Shown piece by piece: positions 26,163 through 35,349 of a DNA stretch of 64,000 nt (positions are counted from its first letter, which is position 1; every line of letters starts with the position of its first letter). Position numbers and translations under genes: made by a program. The notes under the pieces are model-generated. The model did no database searches. It saw nothing but the letters and a program-made list of their open reading frames with translations, and was not told the DNA's origin. Source of the DNA: Dehalococcoidia bacterium (GTDB taxonomy: Bacteria; Chloroflexota; Dehalococcoidia; Lucifugimonadales; Lucifugimonadaceae); the NCBI GenBank assembly GCA_012959765.1, contig DUCO01000024.1:1-64000 (forward strand). Reading direction: 5' to 3'.

Positions 26163-26318
26163 GGATGAACAATCCTATGCCTGAGGTGGGCAATTCGTGA
26201 GTCGCTGGCGGATTGAATTGCCGTAGTTCTGCGGATATTGTCGATGTAGCAGTTCGCACCTCGGGAACTTCACCCTCTCCAAAAGAATTCAATTCAGTGC
26301 ATCCACAAGGAACAACGC

Positions 26319-26771
26319 TTGGAATTTGTCTACGACAGAACGGTTGCAACCTCGGCCGAGACGGTTTGGGGCGTGCTGACTGATCCCACAGCCATGGAGC
26401 CGCACCTGCCCGGTACCGCGAAGGTCGTGGCAACGGGTTCGAACGGCTATCGGGTGTCGATGAAGATATCGATGGGATTCCTGCGGCCGACCGTCAACGC
26501 CGATGTCGTTTTATCGAATGTCGTGCCACATCAATCGACGACCATCGGGCTGTCAGGTAATTCGATGGGAGCCGGAGTATCGGGGACCGCCGAGGTTGTA
26601 CTGACGTCTGCACTCGATGGTAGTTCGAACTCGACCCGAGTCAGGATGACCGGCGTTGTCGAGACCTCAGGTCTTCTCAAAAAAGTAGGCGATTCTAAAG
26701 TTGAAGCTGCAGCGGTTGGCTTTTTAGAGTCGTACTTTGACAGCGTTGAACGGGCAGCAGCGTCTAGCTAG
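26319..26771 (+). CDS. SRPBCC protein, CoxG-like
   Basis: This 150-residue protein has the START-like fold used to bind hydrophobic ligands. The N-terminal VYDRTVATSAETVWGVLTD and the ending VEAAAVGFLESYFDSVERA resemble CoxG, the maturation factor linked to molybdenum CO-dehydrogenase-type enzymes. No coxLMS genes are in the window, so a CoxG job is not supported by context. It starts at TTG 26319 with AAGGA upstream. It sits between two minus-strand genes. Confidence 0.75.
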   Translation: MEFVYDRTVATSAETVWGVLTDPTAMEPHLPGTAKVVATGSNGYRVSMKISMGFLRPTVNADVVLSNVVPHQSTTIGLSGNSMGAGVSGTAEVVLTSALDGSSNSTRVRMTGVVETSGLLKKVGDSKVEAAAVGFLESYFDSVERAAASS

Positions 26772-26787
26772 CAGCATGTTCCGCTGA

Positions 26788-27678
26788 TTAGAGCAGTGCG
26801 CCGTCTTCGTTAGTGTAGCCATTCTCATCGACCGTTCGAGTCGTTTCTGAATGATCGCCCCGGGTAGCGATTTCGATTCGGTTACCGTCGGGATCATAGA
26901 CAAACATGGCATGCTGCCCATCGTTCCGGGTTCCGATTCCGTCGATGATCTCAATATCCGCTTCGATCAGTGCTTCAGCTGTGGCTTCGATGTCGACCAC
27001 TTCAAATGCAACGTGCTGCCGGCTATCTCCGCGTGGGCCAACCGATTTTGGGGGGTCGATAACGTGAACCATCGACCCGTCTTGCATGCCCGTCCAGGCA
27101 AGCGTGTTCCCGGTGACCTGATGGGGGATCACGTTGATGTTGAGTAGATCACGGTACATACCCATGCACTCTGCACGATCGTTAATCGGGAGGCCGATGT
27201 GGTTGATCGTCAGGATTTGTATTTTCGAAGGAGAGTCGGCAACAACGTTATCGCCCGATTCGGTTGTGTAGCCGAGTGCGTCGGCAACCCGAGACGACGC
27301 GCGTAGTCCACTTGCGGTCGCGAACTCGAGTCGGTTGCCATCGTTGTCGTCAATGAAAATGTAGCTCTGACCATCGTGTCGCTCTCCGGTATCGCTGATA
27401 TTCGGATACCCAGAAGCACGCAGGCTCTCAACCGCAGCGTCGAAATCTTCAACCTCAAACGCCGTGTGTGGTGCACCAAGGTTTTCGCCATCTGACGGCT
27501 CGATCAAATGCACCATCGTTCCATCGAGAGTCTTGGTCCACACAATGTTCGGTGAATCGACCATTGAAGGGATGACCTGAAGCCCCAGAATGTCTCGATA
27601 GAATTTCAGCGAAACTCTACGATCCCAAACTGGAATACCGACGTGGTTGATGGTTTTGATGCGAATGTTGCTCGGCAA
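26788..27678 (-). CDS. Two-domain VOC (glyoxalase/extradiol dioxygenase fold) protein
   Basis: This 296-residue protein contains two copies of the vicinal-oxygen-chelate module: residues about 6-125 (TINHVGIPVWDRRVSLKFYR) and about 152-275 (TINHIGLPINDRAECMGMYR). Each keeps a metal-ligand His after TIN and a Glu near its end (NRLEFA, NRIEIA), so each could hold a metal. VOC proteins include glyoxalases, epimerases and extradiol dioxygenases; the reaction here is unknown. It starts at TTG 27678, with no strong ribosome site. Confidence 0.83.
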   Translation of the reverse strand: MPSNIRIKTINHVGIPVWDRRVSLKFYRDILGLQVIPSMVDSPNIVWTKTLDGTMVHLIEPSDGENLGAPHTAFEVEDFDAAVESLRASGYPNISDTGERHDGQSYIFIDDNDGNRLEFATASGLRASSRVADALGYTTESGDNVVADSPSKIQILTINHIGLPINDRAECMGMYRDLLNINVIPHQVTGNTLAWTGMQDGSMVHVIDPPKSVGPRGDSRQHVAFEVVDIEATAEALIEADIEIIDGIGTRNDGQHAMFVYDPDGNRIEIATRGDHSETTRTVDENGYTNEDGALL

Positions 27679-27733
27679 CGTTAGTTGTTCTTTCTTATGC
27701 CGACAAGGTCGGAATAAAAACTGCGACTAGTCC

Positions 27734-28195
27734 CTACTTAAGCTCGACGATCATTTCGATCTCGACGGTGATTCCGCTCGGCAAGCTACCCATTCCAACG
27801 GCAGATCGGGCGTGCTTCCCGTTCTCATCGCCGAATATCGAAACGAGTAGATCAGAACATCCGTTGATGACCTTCGGCTGATCTTTGAAATCTGAATCGG
27901 CGTTGACCATCCCGAGTAGCTTGACAACTTGCTTCACGTTGTCGAGGCTCCCGACGTGATCTTTCAACGCTGACAACAGCTGAATGCCGCAAAGCTTTGC
28001 CGCGTCGTAGGCTTCGTCAACGGTTCGTTCTGACGGCACCTTGCCTGTGACCTGCGAACCGTCGGCGCGGTTAGGTCCTTTGCCTGAGAGATAAACCAAC
28101 TTTCCCACGGTGACCGCGGGAACGTAGTTGGCAACCGGGCTGGACTGCTGGGACAGGTCGATGCCGAGTTCTTTTGCTTTGTCTTCAGCGCCCAT
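27734..28195 (-). CDS. RidA family protein
   Basis: This 153-residue protein is of the RidA/YjgF/UK114 family, which hydrolyses reactive imine/enamine intermediates from PLP enzymes. Family stretches are YVPAVTVGKLVYLSGKGP, VVKLLGMVNADSDF and ARSAVGMGSLPSGITVEIEM. The Arg that binds the carboxylate is present in ARSAVG. I prefer ATG 28195, eight bases after GGAG; ATG 28210 in frame adds five residues. It is downstream of fumC and separated by a hairpin. Confidence 0.88.
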   Translation of the reverse strand: MGAEDKAKELGIDLSQQSSPVANYVPAVTVGKLVYLSGKGPNRADGSQVTGKVPSERTVDEAYDAAKLCGIQLLSALKDHVGSLDNVKQVVKLLGMVNADSDFKDQPKVINGCSDLLVSIFGDENGKHARSAVGMGSLPSGITVEIEMIVELK

Positions 28196-28235
28196 GCTTA
28201 GATTCTCCATGATGATGTAGTGCGTTTAAATACAA

Positions 28236-28265
28236 CGAGACCGGCGACAGTATGCACCGGTCTCG
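28236..28265 (-). terminator. Hairpin downstream of fumC
   Basis: CGAGACCGG pairs with CCGGTCTCG around a 12-base loop. It lies 38 bases after fumC on the minus strand. The T tract following it (TTGTATTT) is weak, so it may terminate partially or be a transcript-stability structure. Confidence 0.55.
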
Positions 28266-28302
28266 CAGTATTTTCTATTCGATTAGCCGTGCTTAGCGAA
28301 GC

Positions 28303-29700
28303 CTAGGCTTTTGGTTCGGTCATCGAGAGTGGCTCCAGAGCTACGTCGAGTTGCTCCTCTGTGAGATCGGTTTCTCGTAGCGCAACTTGCCTGATTGTTT
28401 CGTTGGTTTCGGAAGCCATGTGAGCGATTTCCGCAGCCTTGTCGTAACTCATAAACGGGCGTAGTGCCGTACAGATTGCCAATCCCTGCTCCACCATTTC
28501 TGGGCCTTTCGTGGTGGCAACTGTGTCATCGATGCACTGTTCAGCGAGGTTCTTTGCCGAATTGGCGAGCAGGTCGATAGATTCGAGCAGGTTGTGAGCC
28601 GCAACCGGCATCATCACATTGAGTTCGAAGTTGCCTGATTGTCCAGCTATGGTGATGGTGGCGTCGTTCCCGATCACCTGGGCCGCAACCATGGCGACTG
28701 ACTCGGGTATTACCGGGTTGACCTTCCCAGGCATGATCGACGATCCGGGTTGTACTTCAGGTAGGGCAATTTCGCCAATGCCTGCGCGTGGCCCAGATCC
28801 GAGCCAGCGAAGATCATTAGCGATTTTCAGCATGCCAACGGCGATCGACTTGAGTTCCCCTGATGCCGATACAACAGCATCAATGGTGCTTTGCGCCTGG
28901 AAGTGATTTGTTGTTTCGGAGAGATCGAGTCCTGTGATATCACGTAAGCGAGCGATCACTCGTTTTGCGAACTCAGGGTGCATTTCGATGCCGGTGCCGA
29001 CTGCCGTGCCTCCGAGCGCCAGAACCGATAGCTCGGCAAGTGCCTTTTCCGCTCGTTTGCCAGCAAATTCAAGTTGGCCGGCATAACCGAGGAATTCCTG
29101 GCCAAGTCGAATCGGTGTGGCATCCTGCAAGTGCGTTCGCCCGGTTTTGACCACGTCCCAGAACTCCACCGACTTTGCTCGTAGCGAATCTTCTAACTGT
29201 TTAAGGGCAGGAAGAAGATTGTCGTTAATTGCGCCCGCAGCTGCCAGGTGAATCGTCGTTGGGAACACGTCATTCGATGACTGCCCCTTGTTGACGTGGT
29301 CGTTGGGGTGAACCGGATCCCGTGACCCGAGTTCGCCGCCCAGCTTCTCGATGGCCAAGTTCGAGATGACTTCGTTGGCGTTCATGTTGGTCGACGTGCC
29401 GGAGCCGGTCTGGAACACGTCAACGACGAACTCGGCGTCGAAGTCACCGTCGATCACACGTTGTGCCGCATCGATAATCGCATTGGCGATCTTCTCGTCG
29501 ATCGAGTCGAGTTCGAGGTTCACAACTGCAGCCGACTGCTTTATCTGGCCTATCGCCTTAATAAACGATCGACCCATTCGCAAATCGCTAATCGGAAAGT
29601 TTTTTTCGGCCCTGCGGGTGTTGCCTCCGTAATAAGCGTTTACCGGGACATCCAACTCGCCCATCGAATCACGTTCGAGGCGCATTTCCTGCGAGGCCAT
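28303..29700 (-). CDS. fumC: Fumarate hydratase, class II
   Basis: This 465-residue TCA-cycle enzyme hydrates fumarate to malate. It has the fumarase/aspartase signature PGSSIMPGKVNPV, TGSGTSTNMNANEV near residue 100, and KGQSSNDVFPT and GRTHLQDATP for the active site. The length is normal. The ATG at 29700 follows AGGAG by six bases. Together with sdhAB and mdh in this window it completes succinate to oxaloacetate. Aspartase is excluded by overall resemblance to FumC. Confidence 0.95.
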   Translation of the reverse strand: MASQEMRLERDSMGELDVPVNAYYGGNTRRAEKNFPISDLRMGRSFIKAIGQIKQSAAVVNLELDSIDEKIANAIIDAAQRVIDGDFDAEFVVDVFQTGSGTSTNMNANEVISNLAIEKLGGELGSRDPVHPNDHVNKGQSSNDVFPTTIHLAAAGAINDNLLPALKQLEDSLRAKSVEFWDVVKTGRTHLQDATPIRLGQEFLGYAGQLEFAGKRAEKALAELSVLALGGTAVGTGIEMHPEFAKRVIARLRDITGLDLSETTNHFQAQSTIDAVVSASGELKSIAVGMLKIANDLRWLGSGPRAGIGEIALPEVQPGSSIMPGKVNPVIPESVAMVAAQVIGNDATITIAGQSGNFELNVMMPVAAHNLLESIDLLANSAKNLAEQCIDDTVATTKGPEMVEQGLAICTALRPFMSYDKAAEIAHMASETNETIRQVALRETDLTEEQLDVALEPLSMTEPKA

Positions 29701-29803
29701 CTTCTACTCCTGAGTTAGTGGTTAATTCGTTTGAATCTATAAATAATTTTCAACGGTGCATAGACCGAAAGTAATGATAATCCCGAGATGCTCGTTTGAA
29801 CGG

Positions 29804-29940
29804 CTATCGCGGTAGCGGTTTTGCTAGAGCCAACGCACCACCGAGAACGGTGGCGGCTGCGGCAGCCCAGAAAACCATCTCGATACCGAACGCAGCGGCG
29901 ATAGGGCCTGATGCAGCCGGACCCACCAACATGTCGATTT
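29804..29940 (-). pseudogene. C-terminal remnant of an MFS transporter
   Basis: About 45 codons read DMLVGPAASGPIAAAFGI, then a hydrophobic helix ending VLGGALALAKPLPR and a stop. This resembles the last helix of a major-facilitator protein. No matching upstream portion exists: the DinB gene stop is at 29967 immediately upstream. It is probably a leftover of a deletion and is not expected to make a product. Confidence 0.4.
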
Positions 29941-29966
29941 CAGCCGCCACGATTAGGCGCAGCCAG

Positions 29967-30539
29967 CTAGTCGGTAGCCGAGCCGTCCATTCCGAGAACA
30001 CCCTTGATCGCTTCGATCATTCCGAGATGCCGGTTGATGTGAGATACGTGGCCGAACATAGCATCACCCACCTGTAATCTCATGTTGTCCCAATCGTAAA
30101 AATCCGACTCAAAGACACCATTATCGATCTGTGAAAATCGCATTTCGCACAGTTCGAACGATGACCTTGCGTAGCCGACAATTCTGATCATGTTGGGCAA
30201 CTCTAGATTTGCTGATTCGGCGTTGCCCGTTCCCGTTCCGCCTCCCAGCTTTCCGGGCATAGCATTCTCGAATCCCCACTCGTCAGCTATTCCGAGGGCG
30301 GTCCACAACTCAGCGCCTTTGTTCCGTAGATCGGACTCTCCATTGGCGATCGGGAATAGCGTCGCTTGCACGATGTCGGACCACCGAGAAACGTGCCACA
30401 GATGCCACTTGGCCGAGGGCGCTGTTGGCGCGGCCCAACGCGAGGCCTGCTCGTCGTACATACCGGTGACGATTTCAAGCAGAAGCGCGTTGGCGCGCAT
30501 CAGGCGGCGGAGTGCGATTGCGGAGGCTGATAGGTGCAT
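29967..30539 (-). CDS. DinB-superfamily protein (copy 1)
   Basis: This 190-residue four-helix-bundle protein has the DinB-like metal-site pattern: His residues in KWHLWHVSRW and in GHVSHINRHLGMIEA. DinB-family proteins include thiol-dependent metalloenzymes. It is a clear paralogue of the protein at 30809-31366; both keep KWHLWH, VGDAM and NRHLGM and end with GVLG-DGS. Its catalytic role is unknown. The ATG start has no strong ribosome site. Confidence 0.78.
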   Translation of the reverse strand: MHLSASAIALRRLMRANALLLEIVTGMYDEQASRWAAPTAPSAKWHLWHVSRWSDIVQATLFPIANGESDLRNKGAELWTALGIADEWGFENAMPGKLGGGTGTGNAESANLELPNMIRIVGYARSSFELCEMRFSQIDNGVFESDFYDWDNMRLQVGDAMFGHVSHINRHLGMIEAIKGVLGMDGSATD

Positions 30540-30608
30540 GGGCTAAACCCAACTCTACTAGAGAGTGCGATTCCGAGCATCTTCAGCGGGCCGATTCGGG
30601 TGCCACGT

Positions 30609-30779
30609 TGTCATTGCGAGGAGTCTGCCCTGAGGCGACGTGGCAATCGCGTTCATTCGCCGGTGGTGTCACGATTCAGATGTGAGTTTGGTCGAGAAGG
30701 CAGGATTGCACAGACGTTAAGCCGACAGCTGACTCCACTTTGAAAGCTGATTGCCACTTCGTGCCTCCTCGCTATGACA
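30609..30779. repeat. MITE-like inverted repeat, family 3
   Basis: Inverted arms lie at 30609-30648 (starting TGTCATTGCGAGGAG and ending CGTGGCAATC) and 30749-30779 (GATTGCCACTTCG to CTCGCTATGACA), with about 100 bases between. The arms correspond over most of their length. The element fills the space between the two DinB paralogues and has no open frame with coding character. Its ends differ from family 1 and family 2. Confidence 0.75.
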
Positions 30780-30808
30780 GAACCTCGCGACTGTGCAGCC
30801 GGTGCGTT

Positions 30809-31366
30809 CTAAACAGTCACCGAGCCGTCTTTACCCAACACGCCGCTGATCGCTTCGAGCATTCCCAGATGACGATTGGCGTGGGACAAATAGCCAACCA
30901 TTGCATCGCCAACATTGGTTTCGTTGTCGTGCCAGTCGGTGAATGGGGCATCGAAGGTCACATCGTCCAGTTTGCCAACACGTTTTTCGAGCAGATCGAA
31001 CGATTCAACAGCGTAAGCCCGAACCTTCGACACACTTGGAAGCGGTAGCGATTTACCGATCTCGTTTCCGAGGCCCGAACCTGCACCCCACATGCCCAGA
31101 TCAACACCTTCAAAGTCCCACTCGTCGGCAACTCCGGCGAACTCCCACAGCTCGGGTGTATCCACATCGACAACTGGCGAAAGCAGCGCCTGAACGTAGT
31201 CGGCCCATCTTGCCATGTGCCACAGATGCCACTTGCACGACGGAGCGGTTGTTGCTGGCCAGCGTGACGCCTCCTCTTCGGTGAGAGCATCGACGACCTG
31301 CAAGAGCTGGCCGTCGAGTTTTGTGAGGCGTGATGAGATTATTTCGGAAGGTGTTGGAAGTGGCAT
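30809..31366 (-). CDS. DinB-superfamily protein (copy 2)
   Basis: This 185-residue protein is the second of two related DinB-like four-helix proteins. It has CKWHLWHMARWADY for the first His group and GYLSHANRHLGMLEAISGV for the second. It differs from copy 1 through the middle (residues 60-120). The pair probably arose by tandem duplication before the family 3 repeat moved between them. It lies downstream of an enolase-superfamily gene, with 42 bases between. Confidence 0.78.
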   Translation of the reverse strand: MPLPTPSEIISSRLTKLDGQLLQVVDALTEEEASRWPATTAPSCKWHLWHMARWADYVQALLSPVVDVDTPELWEFAGVADEWDFEGVDLGMWGAGSGLGNEIGKSLPLPSVSKVRAYAVESFDLLEKRVGKLDDVTFDAPFTDWHDNETNVGDAMVGYLSHANRHLGMLEAISGVLGKDGSVTV

Positions 31367-31408
31367 TTACTTTGTTTAATTTCTTTTTCGTGTGTGCCCG
31401 CGGGCGTT

Positions 31409-32584
31409 CTAGGCGTGAAGTCGTTCCCATTCGGGATCCGGGTGAGATGCAATGAAGTCGTGATCCAGCTCGAACCCAAGACCCGGCTTGTCGGGCAGGT
31501 GCAAGTGGTCATCACGAATATCCAGCGGCTCGGTGATGACCGAATTATAGTTTTCCACCGAGTGTTCGGACATTTCGAGTCGGTAAATGTTCGGCACATT
31601 CATCAGCACATGTGCGCCGGTGATCACGTTGAAGGCACCCGAAGCATCATGCGGGCTGATCGGCACGTAGTAGGTTTCGGCAAGTATGGCGATGCGCTTC
31701 ATTTCAGAGATTCCGCCGGTCCAGCAGATGTCGGGCATGATGTAGTTCACCAGACCCTCCTGCAGATAAGGCGCGAAGTCCCAGCGTGTGTACTTTCGCT
31801 CGCCGATGCAGAGGTTGATGTCGGTATTGCGGCGCAGTTGTCGATGGGCGTCGAGGCTTTCTGGTTGAAGCGGCTCTTCGAACCATGTGAGGTTGTGCTT
31901 CATCATGCGGTTGCACAGTTCCGTGGCGGTAGACACATCGAAATTGCCGTGCGCGTCGATCATGAGCTCGATATCGGGTCCGATCGCACTTCGAAGCTCA
32001 CCCATCAGATCGTCTGCGTATGCCGCGCCTGAAGCAGAGATTTTGCCGTCGATGTAGCGACGGTGATGCTTGCCCATTTCGGGACTAAACGGATCGAGCT
32101 TGAGTGCCTGATAGCCGAGTGTTACCTGACGCTTGGCGTCGGCAACACAGGCGTCTATATCGTCGATGTACGAGACGTGGGAATAGACGGGGACTGATTC
32201 GCGCATCTTGCCACCAAGCAGATCCCACACCGGGCGACCAAGTGCTTTGCCCTTGATGTCCCACAGCGCCATGTCGATTCCGCTGGCGAGTGTAGTTCCG
32301 AATCCACGTGATCCCAGCGTTCCAAAGCGCCGGAATATTCGGTGCCATATCGCATCGATATTTGCAGGGTCTAGACCGACCAGGCCTTCGGAAAAATCCT
32401 GCCCTTCAAGATCGTTCTTGAGCATCTCGTAAGCACGTCCAACTACCAGCGCTCCGCCACCACCAGAGTTCGTTGACTCACCTACTCCAGTGATGCCTTC
32501 GTCGGTGTCGATCTCAACGAACAGCCATGATCGATTGCTGCCCTCGGGTCGAGTGAGGTAAACGCGCAGGTCGGTGATTTTCAT
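31409..32584 (-). CDS. Enolase-superfamily enzyme, mandelate racemase subgroup
   Basis: This 391-residue enzyme has metal ligands Asp210 (LMIDAHGN), Glu236 (WFEEP) and Glu262 (IGERK), catalytic His212, and Asp285/His312 (PDICWTGG, ISPHDASG). The Lys162-region KLD replaces a KxK pair. It is about 30% like the protein at 21824-22978 by eye and so a paralogue rather than a recent copy. The probable job is dehydration or epimerisation of a sugar acid. I start at ATG 32584 (MKITDLRVYL), the family start; a further 22 upstream codons look non-coding. Confidence 0.87.
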   Translation of the reverse strand: MKITDLRVYLTRPEGSNRSWLFVEIDTDEGITGVGESTNSGGGGALVVGRAYEMLKNDLEGQDFSEGLVGLDPANIDAIWHRIFRRFGTLGSRGFGTTLASGIDMALWDIKGKALGRPVWDLLGGKMRESVPVYSHVSYIDDIDACVADAKRQVTLGYQALKLDPFSPEMGKHHRRYIDGKISASGAAYADDLMGELRSAIGPDIELMIDAHGNFDVSTATELCNRMMKHNLTWFEEPLQPESLDAHRQLRRNTDINLCIGERKYTRWDFAPYLQEGLVNYIMPDICWTGGISEMKRIAILAETYYVPISPHDASGAFNVITGAHVLMNVPNIYRLEMSEHSVENYNSVITEPLDIRDDHLHLPDKPGLGFELDHDFIASHPDPEWERLHA

Positions 32585-32809
32585 AAGAGTCTTCGATTCA
32601 TTTTGTTGCTTGTGCTGAGCGATTGGACGGTATTTTGCGATGCCACCCATAGTCGCACCTAAAAGACTTCAGACCGTGTCGTGATAGGAACGAAGCGACC
32701 GGATACTACACCTCTGCCGGTGGTAGACTCCGCCCGATTATCGAAAATCGTTAGGAATACCGGATGTTCTCAATCTTGAACCGCCGTGCATTTCAGGAAT
32801 AGAACCAAC

Positions 32810-33739
32810 ATGAGATTTTGCTACGCCCACCGTCGATTTACTCTGTATCCGCAATCGGTGGATAGCTGGAGCCTTTCGGCAGAAAACTACACCGACGACT
32901 TTCTCAAGAAGACCAAAAGCCTTGGATTCGACGCTCTCGAAGTGGGTCTGGAAGTAGTTGCCGGCCTCGGATCAGAACAGAAGGCAAAGGATTTTGCTTC
33001 GAGGCTCCAGAGCTTTGGGCTCGATGTTGGCTGCATACGAGCCGGTGGAACTCTGCATACCGCAAAGACAGGCCCCCAAAACCGAGCGCGCCTCGACGAA
33101 GCTATCCGGTACGCAGGTTGGACCGGTGCAGAAGTAGTGAACGGTGCGATGAGCGCGCCGGCGCGACTTCCCGGGCACCCACCCGGGGCAGCACCCGGGA
33201 GCCAGTCGGGTTGGGAGGTTTCGCAGGATTCTTCACGAGATGCGATGTTGAATGTCTACGACGAACTGGCAGGTGTTTTTCAACCAGCGTGCGCTAAAGC
33301 TGCCGATGTGAATGTGAACATTGCGGTAGAGGTTCACCAGAACTCGCCGGTCGACAACTCATGGTCGGCACTGTTGCTTCACGGCATGGTCGACCGTCCC
33401 AACTTCGGCATAAACCCCGACATCGGAAATGTTCTGTGGACCTACGATGTACCAGAAGAAGACTTCGACGATGCTATCGACAAGATCGCACCGGTCGCCA
33501 AGTACTGGCACTCGAAGAATCTTCACCGTGTCTATCATCCTGAAAACAACCGGTCGGTGTTTATTCGGGTCCCGCTTCCTGACGGCGAAATCGACTACCG
33601 ATACGCCATTTCAGCGATGCACAATGCCGGCTACTCGGGCTATATGACTATCGAAGGAGCGTCGGCCGGCGACCAGTGGCACAACGATGCCAAGTCGATC
33701 AACTACGCCAAGGCAATCTGGGACGAACTAGAGTCCTAG
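32810..33739 (+). CDS. Sugar phosphate isomerase/epimerase (xylose-isomerase-like TIM barrel)
   Basis: This 309-residue protein is of the AP-endonuclease-2/IolE-like TIM-barrel family that isomerises sugars or inosose-type compounds. Metal-site candidates are Glu in AVEVHQNSP, Asp/Asn in NPDIGN, His in YWHSKNLHRV and Glu in GYMTIEGAS. The N-terminus is MRFCYAHRRFTLYPQS from ATG 32810, with AGGAA upstream; a GTG at 32786 is possible. It is divergent from the enolase-superfamily gene, and both may handle the same sugar acid. A strong terminator follows. Confidence 0.8.
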   Translation: MRFCYAHRRFTLYPQSVDSWSLSAENYTDDFLKKTKSLGFDALEVGLEVVAGLGSEQKAKDFASRLQSFGLDVGCIRAGGTLHTAKTGPQNRARLDEAIRYAGWTGAEVVNGAMSAPARLPGHPPGAAPGSQSGWEVSQDSSRDAMLNVYDELAGVFQPACAKAADVNVNIAVEVHQNSPVDNSWSALLLHGMVDRPNFGINPDIGNVLWTYDVPEEDFDDAIDKIAPVAKYWHSKNLHRVYHPENNRSVFIRVPLPDGEIDYRYAISAMHNAGYSGYMTIEGASAGDQWHNDAKSINYAKAIWDELES

Positions 33740-33760
33740 GCAGGTTCTCAGCAAGCACAC

Positions 33761-33796
33761 AAAAAAGCCCCGGCGAACGAGTCGGGGCTTTTTTGT
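33761..33796 (+). terminator. Rho-independent terminator
   Basis: AAAAAAGCCCCG pairs with CGGGGCTTTTTT around a ten-base loop. It lies 22 bases after the sugar isomerase stop and is a textbook A-stem-T terminator that could work in both directions. Confidence 0.92.
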
Positions 33797-33940
33797 TGGA
33801 ATTCTTTTTCGGTATTAAAATGTGCCCGACGGTCCGATATGAAATGCCATCTGGGGGAAGGCACGCACGACACGTTGCCGTGTAGAACTGAACATGTAAT
33901 CAGGGCAAATCAGAAATTCAAATCAGTAGGGGCAACTGAA

Positions 33941-34072
33941 ATGAAAAATACATCAAAACCATTGAACATCGGGACGCAGGTTCGGGTCGGCACTCGCACT
34001 AATTCGGTCGTCAAGTTTTTGCCCATCTTGCTATTCGTAGCGCTTGTTACCGCGCTCGCATTCACCGGCTAG
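33941..34072 (+). CDS. Small single-helix membrane protein
   Basis: A 43-codon frame starts at ATG 33941 behind AGGGG at a good distance. The product has a basic N-terminal half (NTSKPLNIGTQVRVGTRTNS) and a C-terminal hydrophobic helix (FLPILLFVALVTALAF) ending in TG. It fits a tail-anchored or inserted small membrane protein. It has no named family that I know. It overlaps the end of the convergent MFS gene by four bases. Coding is supported only by ribosome site and helix. Confidence 0.4.
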   Translation: MKNTSKPLNIGTQVRVGTRTNSVVKFLPILLFVALVTALAFTG

Positions 34073-35349
34073 TTTGTACTGTCGCTTTGGGCGCTGTTGC
34101 CATCGATCCCTGAAGCTCCCTCCTGCTTAACGGGTCGTGCCAGCGCCAGAGCGACGATGCCGACAACAAAAATCGCCACGACAATCAACATCGACGAACC
34201 GAACGATCCCGTCTTGTCGTGAAGCGATCCTGCAATCAACGGTGCTCCCGTTCCTGAAGCGATCATTCCGACCTGCATCAGGCCCATGATCCCGCCGAAC
34301 TCTTTCATGCCGAACGCTTCTTGAACTACGAGAACGATCAGGGCACCGAGTCCCCCAAACCCCAGTCCGAATATAAATATTCCGACCCACATCAAAACCC
34401 CGGCATCTCCCTGAGCTATGATTAGTACACCGATACCCTGAAGCGATACCGAAATGATTGTCGCAATGCGTGCGGTTATTCTCTCGCTGGCACGACCAAA
34501 TGCGAGCTTGGATGCGATGCCCATACCGGCAATTATGCTGACTGCCGAAGTAGCGACTGCCGGGGCGAATCCGCTTTCTTCAAAGTGCTGGCGTAGCTGG
34601 GTAAGCACTCCCTGATACGTGAATGTGGCCGCCACAAGCCCGATCATGATCAGCCAGAAATTGTGGTTGACGAGGGCTTGTCGAACTGTGAGGCCAGCCC
34701 TTGCGGCGGCCCGAGCGATCTGCGCCTGGTCGCCACGACCGGTCCGCTTCATTTCAGCTTCGATTTTGTTTTCATCTTCAACAATGATGAATACCGCCAC
34801 GATGGCGAGAGCCACCATGATTACGCCATAGGTGACGTAGGCGGCTTCCCAACTCACGGCAGCGATGATTGCGGCAGCTAGCGGAGGCATCGTCACTCCG
34901 CCAAAGTTGTTGCCCGCAACGACCGCTCCCATCACCCGACCACGGGTTTTCGGGAACCACAGCCCGACCATTTTGCCCACGGGCATGATCGTTGCGCCGG
35001 GGAATCCGGCGTAGACCAGGGAGCTGAACAAATACCAGTGCCAGAGTTCGCTGATAAACGGTCGCAGCAGGAACCCTGAAGCGATCAGAAGCAGCGACGC
35101 GAACATCACCGGTTTAATGCCAACTCGATCACTCAGACTGCCAACAAATGGAGCCAACAGACCGGATATGAACGAAAACGCCAGCGATAGGTTCAGTTGA
35201 GTTTGCGTCCAGCCAAACTCTTCTTTGAGTGGCCCTGCAAATTCCCCGAACGCGTACTGTGCCATCCCCACCGAAAGTCCGGTCGAAAGAAACACAACAA
35301 GGGCGATCGGGTAGCCACGATAAATTCGGCCAATTACGGGTATCGACAT
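34069..35349 (-). CDS. MFS transporter, OFA-like
   Basis: This 426-residue protein has twelve helices. GIYRGYPIALVVFLSTGL-type start, GEFAGPLKEEFGWTQTQLN after the first helix, and PFVGSLSDRVGIKPVM (motif A) place it near the oxalate/formate and monocarboxylate transporter groups. I start at ATG 35349 (MSIPVIGRI). An open frame continues upstream to 35844 but is low-complexity and runs into the divergent aldolase. A short-acid import role fits neighbouring catabolic genes but is inferred. Confidence 0.87.
   Translation of the reverse strand: MSIPVIGRIYRGYPIALVVFLSTGLSVGMAQYAFGEFAGPLKEEFGWTQTQLNLSLAFSFISGLLAPFVGSLSDRVGIKPVMFASLLLIASGFLLRPFISELWHWYLFSSLVYAGFPGATIMPVGKMVGLWFPKTRGRVMGAVVAGNNFGGVTMPPLAAAIIAAVSWEAAYVTYGVIMVALAIVAVFIIVEDENKIEAEMKRTGRGDQAQIARAAARAGLTVRQALVNHNFWLIMIGLVAATFTYQGVLTQLRQHFEESGFAPAVATSAVSIIAGMGIASKLAFGRASERITARIATIISVSLQGIGVLIIAQGDAGVLMWVGIFIFGLGFGGLGALIVLVVQEAFGMKEFGGIMGLMQVGMIASGTGAPLIAGSLHDKTGSFGSSMLIVVAIFVVGIVALALARPVKQEGASGIDGNSAQSDSTN

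Noticed and set aside
26319-26771. Evidence of a CO-dehydrogenase locus from the CoxG-like protein
   Set aside because: No CoxL, CoxM or CoxS genes are in the window; CoxG-like SRPBCC proteins have many other contexts.
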